From Hyphomicrobiaceae bacterium (GTDB lineage: Bacteria; Pseudomonadota; Alphaproteobacteria; Rhizobiales; Hyphomicrobiaceae): a DNA stretch of 64,000 bases. Each line of letters opens with the position of its first letter. Positions within the stretch are counted from its first letter, which is position 1. Shown here one piece after another: positions 1-9,476 of this stretch. A model generated the notes under the pieces. That model saw only the letters and a list, made by a program, of their open reading frames with translations, had not been told where the DNA came from and made no database searches. The position numbers were made by a program, and so were the translations under genes. The stretch covers positions 62,001-126,000 of the forward strand of contig WBUN01000004.1 of the NCBI GenBank assembly GCA_008933705.1, given 5' to 3'.

Positions 1-723
1 CAGGAGCTGGCCGAGCTCGCCGACTCGATCCGCCAGAAGGGGCTGGTTCAGCCGATCATCGCGCGCATCGACCGGGCGCGCGGCGGCTACGAGATCGTCG
101 CCGGCGAGCGGCGCTGGCGCGCGGCGCAGCGCGCCGGGCTGCACCAGGTGCTGGTGATCGTACGCGATCTGAGCGACCAGGAAGTCCTCGAGGTCGCTAT
201 CATCGAGAACGTGCAGCGCACCGACCTCAACGCCATCGAGGAGGCAACGGGCTACAACGATCTCATCGAGCGCTTCGGCTACACGCAGGAGCAGCTCGCC
301 GACGTGATCGGCAAGAGCCGCAGCCACCTCGCCAATACCCTGCGACTGCTGAAACTGCCGCCGACAGTGCGGGTCATGGTGCAGGAGGGCAAGCTCACCG
401 CCGGCCATGCCCGCGCGCTGGTCGGTCGCCAGGATGCGGAAAAGCTGGCCGATCATATCGTCGATCATCAGCTCAACGTCCGCGAGGTGGAGGCCCTGGT
501 GCAGGGCGGCGGCCGGGACGCTGGGGGCAAGTCCGAGACCCGGCGCAGGCTGGAGAAGGATGCCGACACCCGCGCCTTCGAGAAAGACCTGTCGGATGCG
601 CTGGGCCTCAAGGTCGAGATCAAGCCCGGCTCGGGCGAGAGCGGGCTGCTGACCATCAAGTACGGCAACTACGACCAGCTCGACTATCTCAGGGCCCGCC
701 TGGTCGGTTCGCCATCTTCCTAG
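1..723 (+). CDS. parB: Chromosome partitioning protein ParB, 5' end outside window
   Basis: The frame is open from the first base, so the N-terminus is missing (roughly 45-50 residues by family length); 240 residues are visible. ParB is a CTP-dependent clamp that loads at parS sites near the origin and works with ParA in chromosome segregation. Visible are the GERRWRA motif (residues 35-41) and the ENVQRTDLN box (69-77) of the CTP-binding domain, then a helix-turn-helix starting near residue 95 (TQEQLADVIGKSRSHL), then a C-terminal dimerisation region. In many alphaproteobacteria parB is directly followed by convergent holA, lptE and leuS. Here those genes are present, but hisE, coaA and a kinase gene lie between. 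Confidence 0.95.
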   Translation, partial: QELAELADSIRQKGLVQPIIARIDRARGGYEIVAGERRWRAAQRAGLHQVLVIVRDLSDQEVLEVAIIENVQRTDLNAIEEATGYNDLIERFGYTQEQLADVIGKSRSHLANTLRLLKLPPTVRVMVQEGKLTAGHARALVGRQDAEKLADHIVDHQLNVREVEALVQGGGRDAGGKSETRRRLEKDADTRAFEKDLSDALGLKVEIKPGSGESGLLTIKYGNYDQLDYLRARLVGSPSS

Positions 724-924
724 AAAGCCGCTATTGGCCTAGCGAACTGCTTCCATAAGGAACGATCTCGCTCTAGGCTCAATTCGTGAGCAGCCCGGCC
801 GCCGCCTGGGCGGCCGGGAGCGGTCCGTTCCTTCAGCTTGCCTGACGGCCATCCGCCGGCTGTTGGAGCGGGCCCCGTTCATCCTGCCCCCTGTACTGCC
901 CCTGCGGATGAGGACGCAAAGCCC

Positions 925-1254
925 ATGACCAACGATGTGCTGCAGCGGCTGGCGGCGATGATTCACGCCCGCCGCAACGATAGCGCCAGCAAGTCGTATA
1001 CGAAGGAACTGCTCGACGGCGGGGCTGAGCGATGCGCCAAAAAGCTCGGCGAGGAAGCAACCGAGACGGTCATTGCGGCACTCGGTACGGATGCGCGTGC
1101 CTTGACGCGCGAAGCGGCAGACCTCGTCTACCACCTTCTCGTCCTGCTCGAGGTCAGGCACGTTACCCTTGATGAGGTACTCGCCGAGCTCGAATCCCGC
1201 ATGGGCACTTCCGGGCTTGCCGAGAAGGCGGCCCGGCAAGCCAAGCCGCAGTGA
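925..1254 (+). CDS. hisE: Phosphoribosyl-ATP pyrophosphatase HisE
   Basis: This 109-residue protein hydrolyses phosphoribosyl-ATP to phosphoribosyl-AMP, the second step of histidine synthesis. It has the all-alpha PRA-PH signature: [15 protein letters not shown] near residues 37-50 and [15 protein letters not shown] near 62-76, which supply acidic metal ligands. I chose the ATG at 925 because it gives the usual family length; the frame is open to 838, but that extension is proline- and alanine-rich. The end overlaps the GTG start of coaA by 4 bp, so the two are probably translationally coupled. No other his gene is next to it; hisE-coaA usually follows hisF in related genomes. Confidence 0.93.
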   Translation: MTNDVLQRLAAMIHARRNDSASKSYTKELLDGGAERCAKKLGEEATETVIAALGTDARALTREAADLVYHLLVLLEVRHVTLDEVLAELESRMGTSGLAEKAARQAKPQ

Positions 1255-2246
1255 ACCCTCTCGACAATCCGCGCTTCGGTGAGGAGGCGGCAATACCCTA
1301 TCGATCCAACATCCAGTTCTCGCCCTATCGTGTGTTTCCGCGCGAGGAGTGGGCGAAGCTGCGCGCCGACACGCCGATGACCCTGGTGCCGCGCGACCTG
1401 GAGCAGCTGTCGGGTCTCATCGAGGAATTGTCGATGGTGGAGGTGGAGCAGATCTACCTGCCGCTCTCACGACTGCTCAATCTGCACGTCGCGGCCGCCC
1501 AGGAGCTGCACGCCGTGACCAACAGGTTCCTTGGACGCAGGGACCGCACGGTTCCCTACATCCTGGGCATCGCCGGCTCGGTCGCCGTCGGCAAGAGCAC
1601 GACCGCGCGCGTCTTGCGGGCGTTGCTTGCGCGCTGGCCGGATCACCCACGCGTCGACCTCATCACCACCGACGGCTTCCTCTACCCCAACGAGGAGCTG
1701 CTGCGGCGCGGCATCATGGATCGCAAGGGCTTTCCCGAAAGCTTCGATACGGCGCGGCTTCTCAACTTCCTGCATCAGGTGAAGTCGGGGCGGGAGAATG
1801 TCGAGGCGCCGGTCTACTCGCATTTCCACTACGATATCGTGCCTGGACAAGCGATCGTCATCGACCGTCCGGACATACTCATCGTCGAGGGCCTCAACGT
1901 TCTGCAGCCAGCGCGGCTGCCCAAGGACGGCGAGGCCATTCCGTTCGTGTCCGACTTCTTCAACTTCTCGATCTACATCGACGCCGACCCGGCCGTGATC
2001 GAGGATTGGTATCTCACGCGCTTCATGCGCCTGCGTCAGACAGCGTTCCGGGATCCTGCCGCCTACTTCCATCGCTATGCGAATCTGACGCCCGAGGAAG
2101 CGCGCAATCAGGCGCTGCACATCTGGCGCACGATCAACAAGAAGAACCTGGAGGAGAACATCCTGCCGACGCGGCAGCGCTCGCGCCTCATTCTGCGCAA
2201 GGGCGCCGATCACCGGGTCGAGGACGTGGCGCTGCGGCGGATTTGA
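1251..2246 (+). CDS. coaA: Type I pantothenate kinase CoaA
   Basis: This 331-residue cytosolic enzyme phosphorylates pantothenate with ATP, the first committed step of coenzyme A synthesis. The Walker A loop GSVAVGKST lies at residues 109-117, followed by the substrate-binding stretch [12 protein letters not shown] and the YSHFHYDI segment of the prokaryotic type I family. The start is a GTG inside the last codons of hisE (GTGA overlap). Length matches the family. The gene ends in a convergent gap that holds a dispersed repeat. Confidence 0.95.
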   Translation: MNPLDNPRFGEEAAIPYRSNIQFSPYRVFPREEWAKLRADTPMTLVPRDLEQLSGLIEELSMVEVEQIYLPLSRLLNLHVAAAQELHAVTNRFLGRRDRTVPYILGIAGSVAVGKSTTARVLRALLARWPDHPRVDLITTDGFLYPNEELLRRGIMDRKGFPESFDTARLLNFLHQVKSGRENVEAPVYSHFHYDIVPGQAIVIDRPDILIVEGLNVLQPARLPKDGEAIPFVSDFFNFSIYIDADPAVIEDWYLTRFMRLRQTAFRDPAAYFHRYANLTPEEARNQALHIWRTINKKNLEENILPTRQRSRLILRKGADHRVEDVALRRI

Positions 2247-2263
2247 TTCCACTGCTTCCGATT

Positions 2264-2531
2264 GAGACCATCCGATCGAGGCGGAACCGCCCCCTTTTCC
2301 TTCCCGGAAGCCGCGCCAAAGCGCGGCCCTCCGGGATCTTGAAGCTGAAAGACAACCGTTTCACCCGTGGTGAGCCTGTCGAACCACGCGGCCACAAGGG
2401 TGCCTCGCAGCCGTCCTTCGACGAGCTCAGGACGGGGTTGTGCTGCAGTCCCCAGGCCCCTGCGCGCTCGCGCGCTCAGGCCCGGATGACGGGCGTGGCG
2501 TGTAGACTTCCGGTTCAACCTGAACCGGAAT
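2264..2531 (+). repeat. Dispersed intergenic repeat, copy 1 (long form)
   Basis: About 268 bp between the 3' ends of coaA and the kinase gene. It begins GAGACCATCCGATCGAG and ends with CTTCCGGTTCAACC followed by a GGAA-type edge. The same ends occur at 44610-44874 (opposite orientation) and 62321-62471. The middle holds a pair of inverted blocks around GTGAGCCTGTCGAACCAC and CTTCGACGAGCTCAGGAC, a sequence type scattered through many alphaproteobacterial genomes. It has no convincing open frame and fills most of the gap 2247-2585. In this copy the 3' edge reads CCTGAACCGG where the other two read CCTAAGTCGG. Confidence 0.8.
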
Positions 2532-2585
2532 GATTCTTGGCCGTGAAAGCAATGCCCGCTCTGTCGGGATCCGACCCCCGCTCCG

Positions 2586-3584
2586 TCAGCTCAGCAATCC
2601 GTTTGCCCGCGCCAGCTCCTTGAGCGCAGTCTCGGGCCGTGCGCCGACATGGCTGATGATCTCGGCGGCAGCCAGGCTGCCAAGTCTGCCAGCGCTCTCC
2701 AGATCCATGCCCGAGGCAATGCCGAAGAGGAATCCCGCAGCGTAGAGGTCGCCGGCACCCGTGGTGTCGATAACCTTGGCCACCGGTGCGGCCGGCACGC
2801 TCACCGACTTGCCGTCGCTCAGGATGATGCTGCCTTTGGCCGAGCGCGTCAGCACCGCGAGCTTGGTGTCGGCCTGCGCGCGCCGCGCCGCCTCGTCGAA
2901 CGATTTCGTCTCGTAGAGCGAGGTGATCTCGGCCTCGTTGGCGATCAGGATGTCGACGGAGGCGCGCACCAGGTCGAGAAACTCGGCGCGGTGGCGATCG
3001 ACGCAGAAGGAATCCGACAGGCTGAGCGCGACCTGCCGTCCGGCCTTGGCGGCGATCGCGGCAGCCTCGCGGAAGGCTGCCTTGGCGTCCGGCCGGTCGA
3101 ACAGATAGCCCTCGAGGTAGACGATGCGCGCCGCGCTGATCAGGGCGGCATCGACCTCACCGTTGCCGAGGTGGGGGCTGACGCCCAGGAAGGTGTTCAT
3201 CGTGCGCTCGCCGTCCGGCGTCACCAGGATCAGCGAGCGCCCCGTCGGCTCCGGGCCATTGGCGGCCGGCGTGCCGAACGTGACGCCGGCGGCGCGGATA
3301 TCATGCCCGAAGATCTTGCCGAAGTCGTCGTCGGCGGTCTTGCCGATAAAGCCCGCCTTGCCGCCGAACGAGGCGATGCCGACCATGGTGTTTGCGACCG
3401 ACCCGCCCGAGATCTCGACGCCCGGCCCCATTGCGCTGTACAGCCTGTCCACGGCGGCCGCGTCGACGAGCTGCATGCTTCCTTTCGCGCACCCGTGCCG
3501 TGCCAGGAACGCATCGTCGCAGCGGCCGATGATGTCCACGATGGCATTGCCGATGCCGACGACGTCGTAGCGGATGTCTTGCAT
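2586..3584 (-). CDS. Adenosine kinase-like PfkB family sugar kinase
   Basis: This 332-residue ribokinase-fold enzyme probably phosphorylates adenosine or another nucleoside or sugar. The N-terminus (VVGIGNAIVDI) and the glycine pair in GGSVANT are typical of the fold. The second PfkB signature DTTGAGDLYAAGFL near residue 275 carries the catalytic Asp and anion hole. Alphaproteobacterial proteins of this type are usually annotated as adenosine kinase; the substrate cannot be proven here. It is convergent with coaA and lies upstream of the minus-strand holA-lptE-leuS cluster only by position, since those genes are transcribed toward it. Confidence 0.88.
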   Translation of the reverse strand: MQDIRYDVVGIGNAIVDIIGRCDDAFLARHGCAKGSMQLVDAAAVDRLYSAMGPGVEISGGSVANTMVGIASFGGKAGFIGKTADDDFGKIFGHDIRAAGVTFGTPAANGPEPTGRSLILVTPDGERTMNTFLGVSPHLGNGEVDAALISAARIVYLEGYLFDRPDAKAAFREAAAIAAKAGRQVALSLSDSFCVDRHRAEFLDLVRASVDILIANEAEITSLYETKSFDEAARRAQADTKLAVLTRSAKGSIILSDGKSVSVPAAPVAKVIDTTGAGDLYAAGFLFGIASGMDLESAGRLGSLAAAEIISHVGARPETALKELARANGLLS

Positions 3585-3749
3585 TCCCGGCTCCCTCGCT
3601 CGCGTGGCTTGCTACTAGGCCTGCACTGCCGGCCGGGTCAAGCGACCGGGGTGCCATGGGGTGGGCTGGCATGGGTCAGGCCCTTGGCGCCTGCTGCGCG
3701 TCCAGGCCGGCGCTGACCAGCGGGTCTGCCCCCCAACTGACCCCTCCAG

Positions 3750-4787
3750 CTACGTCCTCTCCTTCGCGAGCGCTGCCAGCTCGAGCAGCAGGCTCTCTGT
3801 GAGCGTGCTTTCGAGGCCGGAACTGAGCCGCGCCCGCTTGGCCATGTCGGCGATGTGCGCCAGCGCCTCATCGAGACGGGCGAGCTGCCAGTCACGCAGC
3901 TGGCGCTCGAACGCTTCCTTCTGCTTGAAGTGCGGGGGCGGACGCAGTTGGCGCAGGGCATCGTCCAGGCTCCGCCCCGCATCCATGGCGCTGCGCACCC
4001 GGTGCAGGCGCAGGAAATGCCTCTGCACCGCGGCGATGATCGCCTGGGCTCCCTCCCCGCTGGCGATGCTGCGATCACACTCCTTCACCGCCTCGGCGGC
4101 CTGGCCGAGCGCAGCGGCCATGACAATCCTGTCCAGCGCCAGCTCGGCGGCATCGCCGACGGCCGCCTCGACATCGGCTTCCTCGATCAGCCCTTTGCCC
4201 TGCGCATAGAGCGCGAGCTTCTCGACCTCGCCCCGCGACAGCGCGCGGTCGGCACCGAGCCGCGCCAACAGCAGCTTCTTCGCCTCCGGCGTGATCTGCA
4301 GTTGCGCGGCTGTCAGCACGTCGCGGACGACGCCGTCGAGATCGCGCACCTCGTCGGGGAAGCAGGCCACCGCCGCCGCGCCCTGCGCCTTCTCAAACAG
4401 GCCGCGCAGGGCATCGTCGGGTCTCAGATTGCCGGCTTCGACGATCAGGAAGCCCTCGAGATTGCCCTCCTCGACGAGCGGCCTGAGGCTCGCGGCGGTG
4501 ATGCGGCGGCCGGCGGCTGCGCGCACGATCTTGCGGCCGCCGAACATCGGTGCGGTCTGCAGCTCGACGGCGATGCGGCCCGGATCATCTTCGAGGCTGG
4601 CATCATCGAGCCGCAGGATTTCGCCAGGCGGGTCGTCGCGGGCCGCAACGCGCCTGGCGAGCTCGGCGGCGCGCTCGGCGACGAGGCCGGCGTCCGTGCC
4701 GTAGAGAAGCACGGCGGATGCCGGCGCGGGACTCCGTTCGAAGGATTTCAGGAAGGCATCGGCCTGGTGCGTCTTGACGGCGACCAT
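3750..4787 (-). CDS. holA: DNA polymerase III delta subunit HolA
   Basis: This 345-residue clamp-loader subunit opens the beta sliding clamp during replication. The N-terminus (MVAVKTHQADAFLKSF, then LLYGTDAGLVAERAAEL) and the C-terminal RLHRVRSAMDAG and ESLLLELAAL region match alphaproteobacterial delta subunits, which are poorly conserved in the centre. It is the last gene of a leuS-lptE-holA cluster on the minus strand, the standard order in this class. The start follows the lptE stop by about 60 bp. Confidence 0.9.
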   Translation of the reverse strand: MVAVKTHQADAFLKSFERSPAPASAVLLYGTDAGLVAERAAELARRVAARDDPPGEILRLDDASLEDDPGRIAVELQTAPMFGGRKIVRAAAGRRITAASLRPLVEEGNLEGFLIVEAGNLRPDDALRGLFEKAQGAAAVACFPDEVRDLDGVVRDVLTAAQLQITPEAKKLLLARLGADRALSRGEVEKLALYAQGKGLIEEADVEAAVGDAAELALDRIVMAAALGQAAEAVKECDRSIASGEGAQAIIAAVQRHFLRLHRVRSAMDAGRSLDDALRQLRPPPHFKQKEAFERQLRDWQLARLDEALAHIADMAKRARLSSGLESTLTESLLLELAALAKERT

Positions 4788-4847
4788 GGGGCAAACGCCT
4801 TCGCGATCACAAACGCGCAGAAAATGGAAGCTCCGGCAGCCTTCTTC

Positions 4848-5408
4848 TCAGGCCGCACTCGACAGATAGGTGGCAAGCCGGGTTTTCAGGTCGTCGGCAA
4901 TCGTGCGGGCTGCCCGGTTCTCCGCGTCCTCGCGCGCGCGCACGTTGGAATAGATCGACTCGAACCGCTCGAAGCCGGCCCGCGCGTGGCTGGTGCCCTG
5001 GAACACGACCTTCTTGTCACGAAGGTTGAACAAACGGAACGAAGCTTCGACGGCATAGATCTGGCTCAGCGAATTGCCGTCGGTTCTGACCAGCGTGGAG
5101 GTCAGCGATTCCCTGATCGCAACCTCGAAGCGATGTGTCGGTGGTGCGGGGTTGCCACCACCCGTGCTCTGGAACACCATCTCATTGCGGATGCGCTGTC
5201 CGACGCGACCTGGGATGGGAGCGAATTCGACCTGAGCGAACCGCTCATCGAGACGTGCCCCGGAAGCCGTAGGCCCATAAAGCGGCCGCAGGCCATCGTT
5301 GCCGCAAGCCGTCAGGGCAGGAGCCGTGACAAGCAGCAGCGAAAGTCCTCGCACCAGACTCCGGCGGCTCAGCATTCCCTGAGCCGGACCAGTCTCAGCC
5401 GACGACAT
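4848..5408 (-). CDS. lptE: LPS-assembly lipoprotein LptE
   Basis: LptE is an outer-membrane lipoprotein that plugs the LptD barrel and helps insert lipopolysaccharide. This 186-residue protein has a positively charged N-terminus, a hydrophobic stretch and a lipobox LTAC, so the mature protein starts at Cys with [10 protein letters not shown], a typical LptE beginning. The annotated start overlaps the leuS end by 14 bp. An internal ATG at 5375 ([10 protein letters not shown]) gives a more usual signal peptide and may be the real start. It lies between leuS and holA, as in most alphaproteobacteria. Confidence 0.9.
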   Translation of the reverse strand: MSSAETGPAQGMLSRRSLVRGLSLLLVTAPALTACGNDGLRPLYGPTASGARLDERFAQVEFAPIPGRVGQRIRNEMVFQSTGGGNPAPPTHRFEVAIRESLTSTLVRTDGNSLSQIYAVEASFRLFNLRDKKVVFQGTSHARAGFERFESIYSNVRAREDAENRAARTIADDLKTRLATYLSSAA

Positions 5409-8013
5409 TCACAATCCTCTGCGGCACAACAATCACTTTTTTGACCGGTCGCCCGGACAAGGCACGCACCACAGGTTCAAGCTCGAGCGCTGCTGCTTCG
5501 ATCTCTTCCCTCGTGGCAGTTCGGGCGACGGTAAGCTCGTCTCGCCTCTTGCCATTCACCTGTACGGCAATGGTAATCGTATCGTCAACGAGCAATGCCG
5601 GCTCGGCCTCGGGCCAGGGCTGATCTGCGAGCAGGGTGTTGTATCCAAGCCGCGCCCAGCATTCTTCGCCGAGGTGGGGCAGCATGGGCCCCACCATCTG
5701 CACCAGCAGCTCGGTCGCCTCGCGCAGCGCCCACTGCAGGCCCTCGCCCGTCCTCGCCGTCATGGACTGCAGCGTGTTGGTGAACTCGTAGATCTGGGCC
5801 ACGGCCACGTTGAAGCGCAGCCCCTCGATGTTTTGGCTAACGCTGTTCAATGCCTTGTGCGCGGCTCGGCGCAGCTGGTCGGCTTCCGGTCCGAAGCTGG
5901 GGGGTCGGGGCGCCCCCTTGCCGCTCCCGGCTTCGGCGCAATCCTCGACCAGGCGCCACACCCGCTGCACGAAGCGGCGGGCGCCCTGCACGCCGACGTC
6001 GGTGTAGATCACATCGCGCTCCGGCGGGCTGTCCGACAGCACGAACCAGCGCGCTGTGTCGGCGCCGTACTGGTCGATGAAGTCGTCGAGGTCGACGATG
6101 TTCTTCTTCGACTTCGACATCTTCTCGATCGAGCCGATCTCCAAGGGCTGGCCGCTGCCGATGTCGAAGGCCTTGCGCGCTTCGCCCTCGCCTTCCAGCC
6201 GCACCTCGCTCGGGGGCACCCACTGGCCGTTGCGCGTCCTGTAGGTCTCATGCGTGACCATGCCCTGCGTGAAGAGCGCCGCGAACGGCTCCTTCAGCGT
6301 CTTCTTGAGATGGCCTGAAGCTCCCATCGCGCGCGTGAAGAAGCGCGAGTAGAGCAAATGCAGGATCGCGTGCTCGATGCCGCCGATGTACTGGTCGACC
6401 GGCAGCCAGTAGTTGGCGGCCTTCTGGTCGACCGGCGTATCGGCATGCGGGGCGGTGAAGCGCACGAAGTACCATGAGCTGTCGACGAACGTGTCCATGG
6501 TGTCGGTCTCGCGCCGGGCAGGCTTTGCGCAGGTCGGGCAGGCGACGTGCTTCCAGGTCGGGTGCCGGTCGAGCGGATTGCCCGGCACGTCGAACGTCGC
6601 ATCCTCCGGCAGCATCACCGGCAGATCGGCGTCGGGAACCGGCACGACGCCGCAGTCCTCGCAATGGATCACGGGGATGGGGCAGCCCCAGTAGCGCTGG
6701 CGCGAGATGCCCCAGTCGCGCAGGCGATAGTTGACCTTGCGCTGCGCCACCGGCTTGCGGTCGAGCTTCTCGCTCTCGAGGCGCTTGGCTACTTCCTCGA
6801 ATGCCGCCTTGGTGTCCAGCCCGTCCAGGAAGCGCGAGTTGATCATCACGCCGTCGTCGACATAGGCCGTGTCGCCAATCGCGAACTTTGCCGCGTCGCC
6901 GTCTTTCGGCATCACCACGGGAACCACGGGAAGCCCATATTTGCGGGCAAATTCCAGGTCGCGCTGGTCACCCGACGGGCAGCCGAAAATCGCGCCGGTG
7001 CCGTAGTCCATGAGGATGAAGTTGGCAACGTAGACCGGCAGCTCCCAATCGGGATCGAGCGGATGGACCGCCCTGATGCCGGTGTCGAAGCCCATCTTCT
7101 CTGCGGTCTCCAGCGCCGCCACCGAGGTCCCCAGCCGCCGGCATTCGGCGCAGAATGCAGCAAGCTCGGCGTTCTTGGCCGCCGCTGCCGTCGCCAGAGG
7201 GTGATCGGGCGCAATGGCCAGGAAGGAGGCGCCGAACAGCGTGTCGGGCCGTGTCGTGTAGATCTCCAGCTCCTTGAAGCCCTTCGGCGCGGTCTTGAGC
7301 GCCAGGGCCCAGCGCACCATCAGTCCCTCGGAGCGGCCGATCCAGTTGGCCTGCATCAGGCGCACCTTCTCGGGCCACTTGTCGAGCGTCCCCAGAGCGT
7401 CCAGCAGGTCGTCGGAATACTTGGTGATCTTGAAGAACCATTGCGTCAGATCGCGCTGCTCGACGAGGGCGCCCGAGCGCCAGCCGCGGCCGTCGATGAC
7501 CTGCTCGTTGGCGAGCACGGTCATGTCCACGGGGTCCCAGTTGACCTTCGACGACTTGCGATAGGCCAGGCTCTTCTTCAGCATGTCGAGGAAGAGCTTC
7601 TGCTGGTGGCGGTAGTAGTCGGGGTGGCAGGTGGCGAACTCGCGCTCCCAGTCGATCGACAGCCCCATCGACTGGAGCTGGGCGCGCATCACGTCGATGT
7701 TCTCATAGGTCCACTTGCCGGGATGGACCTTTCTCTCCATGGCCGCGTTCTCGGCCGGCATGCCGAAGGCGTCCCAGCCCATCGGATGCAGCACGTTGAA
7801 GCCCTTGGCGCGCTTGTAGCGGGCCAGCACGTCACCCATGGTGTAGTTGCGCGAGTGTCCGACGTGGATGCGCCCCGATGGGTAGGGAAACATCTCGAGC
7901 ACGTAGCACTTGGGCCGCTTTCCCCCTTCCTTGGTGCGGAAGGTGCTGCGCTCTTTCCAGACCTGCTGCCAGTGCTTTTCGCGCACGGGCGCGTTGTAGC
8001 GTTCGCTTGCCAT
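5395..8013 (-). CDS. leuS: Leucyl-tRNA synthetase
   Basis: This 872-residue class I aminoacyl-tRNA synthetase charges tRNA-Leu. The HIGH-type motif appears in [15 protein letters not shown] near residue 43-57 and the KMSKS loop as KMSKSKKN in the C-terminal half. The editing (CP1) domain with [12 protein letters not shown] is present, as is the zinc-type CEDCG...CPTC pair. Length is normal. It heads the leuS-lptE-holA operon and is divergent from the Fic gene, so 8014-8330 must carry both promoters. Confidence 0.97.
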   Translation of the reverse strand: MASERYNAPVREKHWQQVWKERSTFRTKEGGKRPKCYVLEMFPYPSGRIHVGHSRNYTMGDVLARYKRAKGFNVLHPMGWDAFGMPAENAAMERKVHPGKWTYENIDVMRAQLQSMGLSIDWEREFATCHPDYYRHQQKLFLDMLKKSLAYRKSSKVNWDPVDMTVLANEQVIDGRGWRSGALVEQRDLTQWFFKITKYSDDLLDALGTLDKWPEKVRLMQANWIGRSEGLMVRWALALKTAPKGFKELEIYTTRPDTLFGASFLAIAPDHPLATAAAAKNAELAAFCAECRRLGTSVAALETAEKMGFDTGIRAVHPLDPDWELPVYVANFILMDYGTGAIFGCPSGDQRDLEFARKYGLPVVPVVMPKDGDAAKFAIGDTAYVDDGVMINSRFLDGLDTKAAFEEVAKRLESEKLDRKPVAQRKVNYRLRDWGISRQRYWGCPIPVIHCEDCGVVPVPDADLPVMLPEDATFDVPGNPLDRHPTWKHVACPTCAKPARRETDTMDTFVDSSWYFVRFTAPHADTPVDQKAANYWLPVDQYIGGIEHAILHLLYSRFFTRAMGASGHLKKTLKEPFAALFTQGMVTHETYRTRNGQWVPPSEVRLEGEGEARKAFDIGSGQPLEIGSIEKMSKSKKNIVDLDDFIDQYGADTARWFVLSDSPPERDVIYTDVGVQGARRFVQRVWRLVEDCAEAGSGKGAPRPPSFGPEADQLRRAAHKALNSVSQNIEGLRFNVAVAQIYEFTNTLQSMTARTGEGLQWALREATELLVQMVGPMLPHLGEECWARLGYNTLLADQPWPEAEPALLVDDTITIAVQVNGKRRDELTVARTATREEIEAAALELEPVVRALSGRPVKKVIVVPQRIVNVVG

Positions 8014-8132
8014 GGGCTGTGGTGCTCTTGGGTTGGCCGCGGGCTGGTAAATGACTGATGCGGGCGTCCGGGGTCAAGCCGCTGGAGCGCGGGGATGCTT
8101 GCGCGCAGGCCGGCACGGACTTTGACCGCTCG

Positions 8133-8287
8133 ATATGTCGCCAGATTCGCATTTTGCCGCCGCATTGCCGTTGACATGCCGGTGCGGACGACATATTTGA
8201 GGGGACGTGTCGGCATTTTCTTATTTTGCCGACATATTCACACGCTCATGTCGTCGCTGCCGACATGTCTTTCCCTATGTGTCGGCA
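8133..8287. promoter_or_regulatory. Repeated half-site operator array upstream of fic
   Basis: The leuS/fic divergent gap contains about six copies of a half-site close to ATATGTCGGCA. They are ATATGTCG at 8133-8140, CGACATAT at 8189-8196, TGTCGGCA at 8208-8215, TGCCGACA at 8227-8234, TGCCGACA at 8258-8265 and TGTCGGCA at 8280-8287. The last four are exact 8-mers in both orientations. The block ends about 44 bp before the preferred fic start at 8331. The arrangement suggests a binding platform for a dimeric DNA-binding protein, possibly the winged-helix tail of the Fic protein itself; that link is inference. Confidence 0.7.
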
Positions 8288-8330
8288 AAATCAGATTATG
8301 GCGACGCATTCAGACGATCAAAGGCAGCCT

Positions 8331-9476
8331 ATGGACCGCCAGCGCCCTTACAACGACCTGCCGCTCCTGCCGCCGCGCATCGAACTCGAGACGCGACCGG
8401 TCCTCAAGCGATGCGTAACGGCGCGCACGGCCCTCGCGGAGCTGCGTTTGGCGGGCCATCTGATCCCCGACCAAAGCGTCCTCATCAACTCCATCCCGTT
8501 GCTCGAGGCGAAGGACAGCTCGGAAATAGAAAACATCGTCACCACCAACGACGAGCTATTCCGCGAGGCAGGTCTGGGTGACGGCACTGCGACTCCGGAA
8601 ACCAAAGAAGCAGCCCGCTATCGCACTGCTCTTCGTCGCGGATTTGAGACGATCGAGAGCCTGCCCGTCTCCACGCGGCTTGCAACTGAAATCTGCCGTG
8701 TCGTGACCGGCAAGGACTACGATGTCAGACGGACGACAGGCACCAGATTGCAGGATCGCCGCACAGGCGACATCTACTACACCCCGCCCGAAGGCGAGGC
8801 CCGCCTGCGCGAGATGCTCGCGAACTGGGAAAAGTTCGCCAACGACAGCACGGAACTTGATCCGCTCGTGCGCATGGCTGTGCTGCACTACCAGTTCGAG
8901 GCAATCCATCCGTTTCCTGACGGCAACGGTCGGACTGGCCGTATTCTGAACATTCTGGGCCTCGTCCAGGACGGCCTGCTCGATCTGCCGACGCTCTATT
9001 TGAGCCGCTACATCCTTGAGAACCGCGGAGCCTACTATCGCCTACTCGGCCGTGTGACCAGCGATGCCGAATGGGAGCCATGGATTCTGTATATGCTGGA
9101 GGCGGTCGAGGTCACATCGGCGTGGACTACGAGAAAGATCCGGGCGGTCAAGGCGCTCATGGACGATACGGTCGCCTTCGTACGCGCCAATGCGCCGAAG
9201 CTGCCGCATGCGGTGGTCGAGCTGATCTTCACGCATCCATACGTGCGAATATCCAACGTTGTCGAAAGCAAGATCGTCGGGCGCGAGGCGGCTGCCAAGT
9301 ATCTCAAAGATCTTGCTGCCCTCGGCGTCCTGGAGGAGGAAAAGATCGGTCGCGACAAGATCTTCATACATCGCAAGTATCTCGATGTCCTGTTCAGCGG
9401 CGAGCACGCCTTCGAACCGTATCGGCACGCGGGGCAGCAGCCTGCGGCGACGCACCGATCACGAGGCGGGAAATGA
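8331..9476 (+). CDS. Class II Fic-domain AMP transferase with C-terminal winged helix
   Basis: Fic enzymes transfer AMP (or another nucleotide part) from ATP to hydroxyl groups of target proteins. This 381-residue protein has an N-terminal helical region with the auto-inhibitory motif SSEIEN (63-68), matching (S/T)xxxE(G/N). The catalytic loop HPFPDGNGRTGR is at about 193-204 with all key residues. The C-terminal part from about 290 looks like a winged helix (SNVVESKIVGREAAAKYLKDL). Length resembles the Shewanella Fic type. I chose ATG 8331, which has AAGG 6 nt upstream; in-frame ATGs at 8298 and 8265 lack a clear Shine-Dalgarno and fall near or in the operator array. Its stop overlaps yggS by 4 bp. 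Confidence 0.9.
   Translation: MDRQRPYNDLPLLPPRIELETRPVLKRCVTARTALAELRLAGHLIPDQSVLINSIPLLEAKDSSEIENIVTTNDELFREAGLGDGTATPETKEAARYRTALRRGFETIESLPVSTRLATEICRVVTGKDYDVRRTTGTRLQDRRTGDIYYTPPEGEARLREMLANWEKFANDSTELDPLVRMAVLHYQFEAIHPFPDGNGRTGRILNILGLVQDGLLDLPTLYLSRYILENRGAYYRLLGRVTSDAEWEPWILYMLEAVEVTSAWTTRKIRAVKALMDDTVAFVRANAPKLPHAVVELIFTHPYVRISNVVESKIVGREAAAKYLKDLAALGVLEEEKIGRDKIFIHRKYLDVLFSGEHAFEPYRHAGQQPAATHRSRGGK

Noticed and set aside
794-830. G/C stem between parB and hisE as a terminator
   Set aside because: CCGGCCGCC/GGCGGCCGG pairs well, but no T-run follows on the plus strand; a role could not be supported.
6547-8058. Open frame of about 500 codons antisense to leuS
   Set aside because: leuS has every expected motif; the antisense frame is a by-product of high GC codon bias and its product matches nothing.
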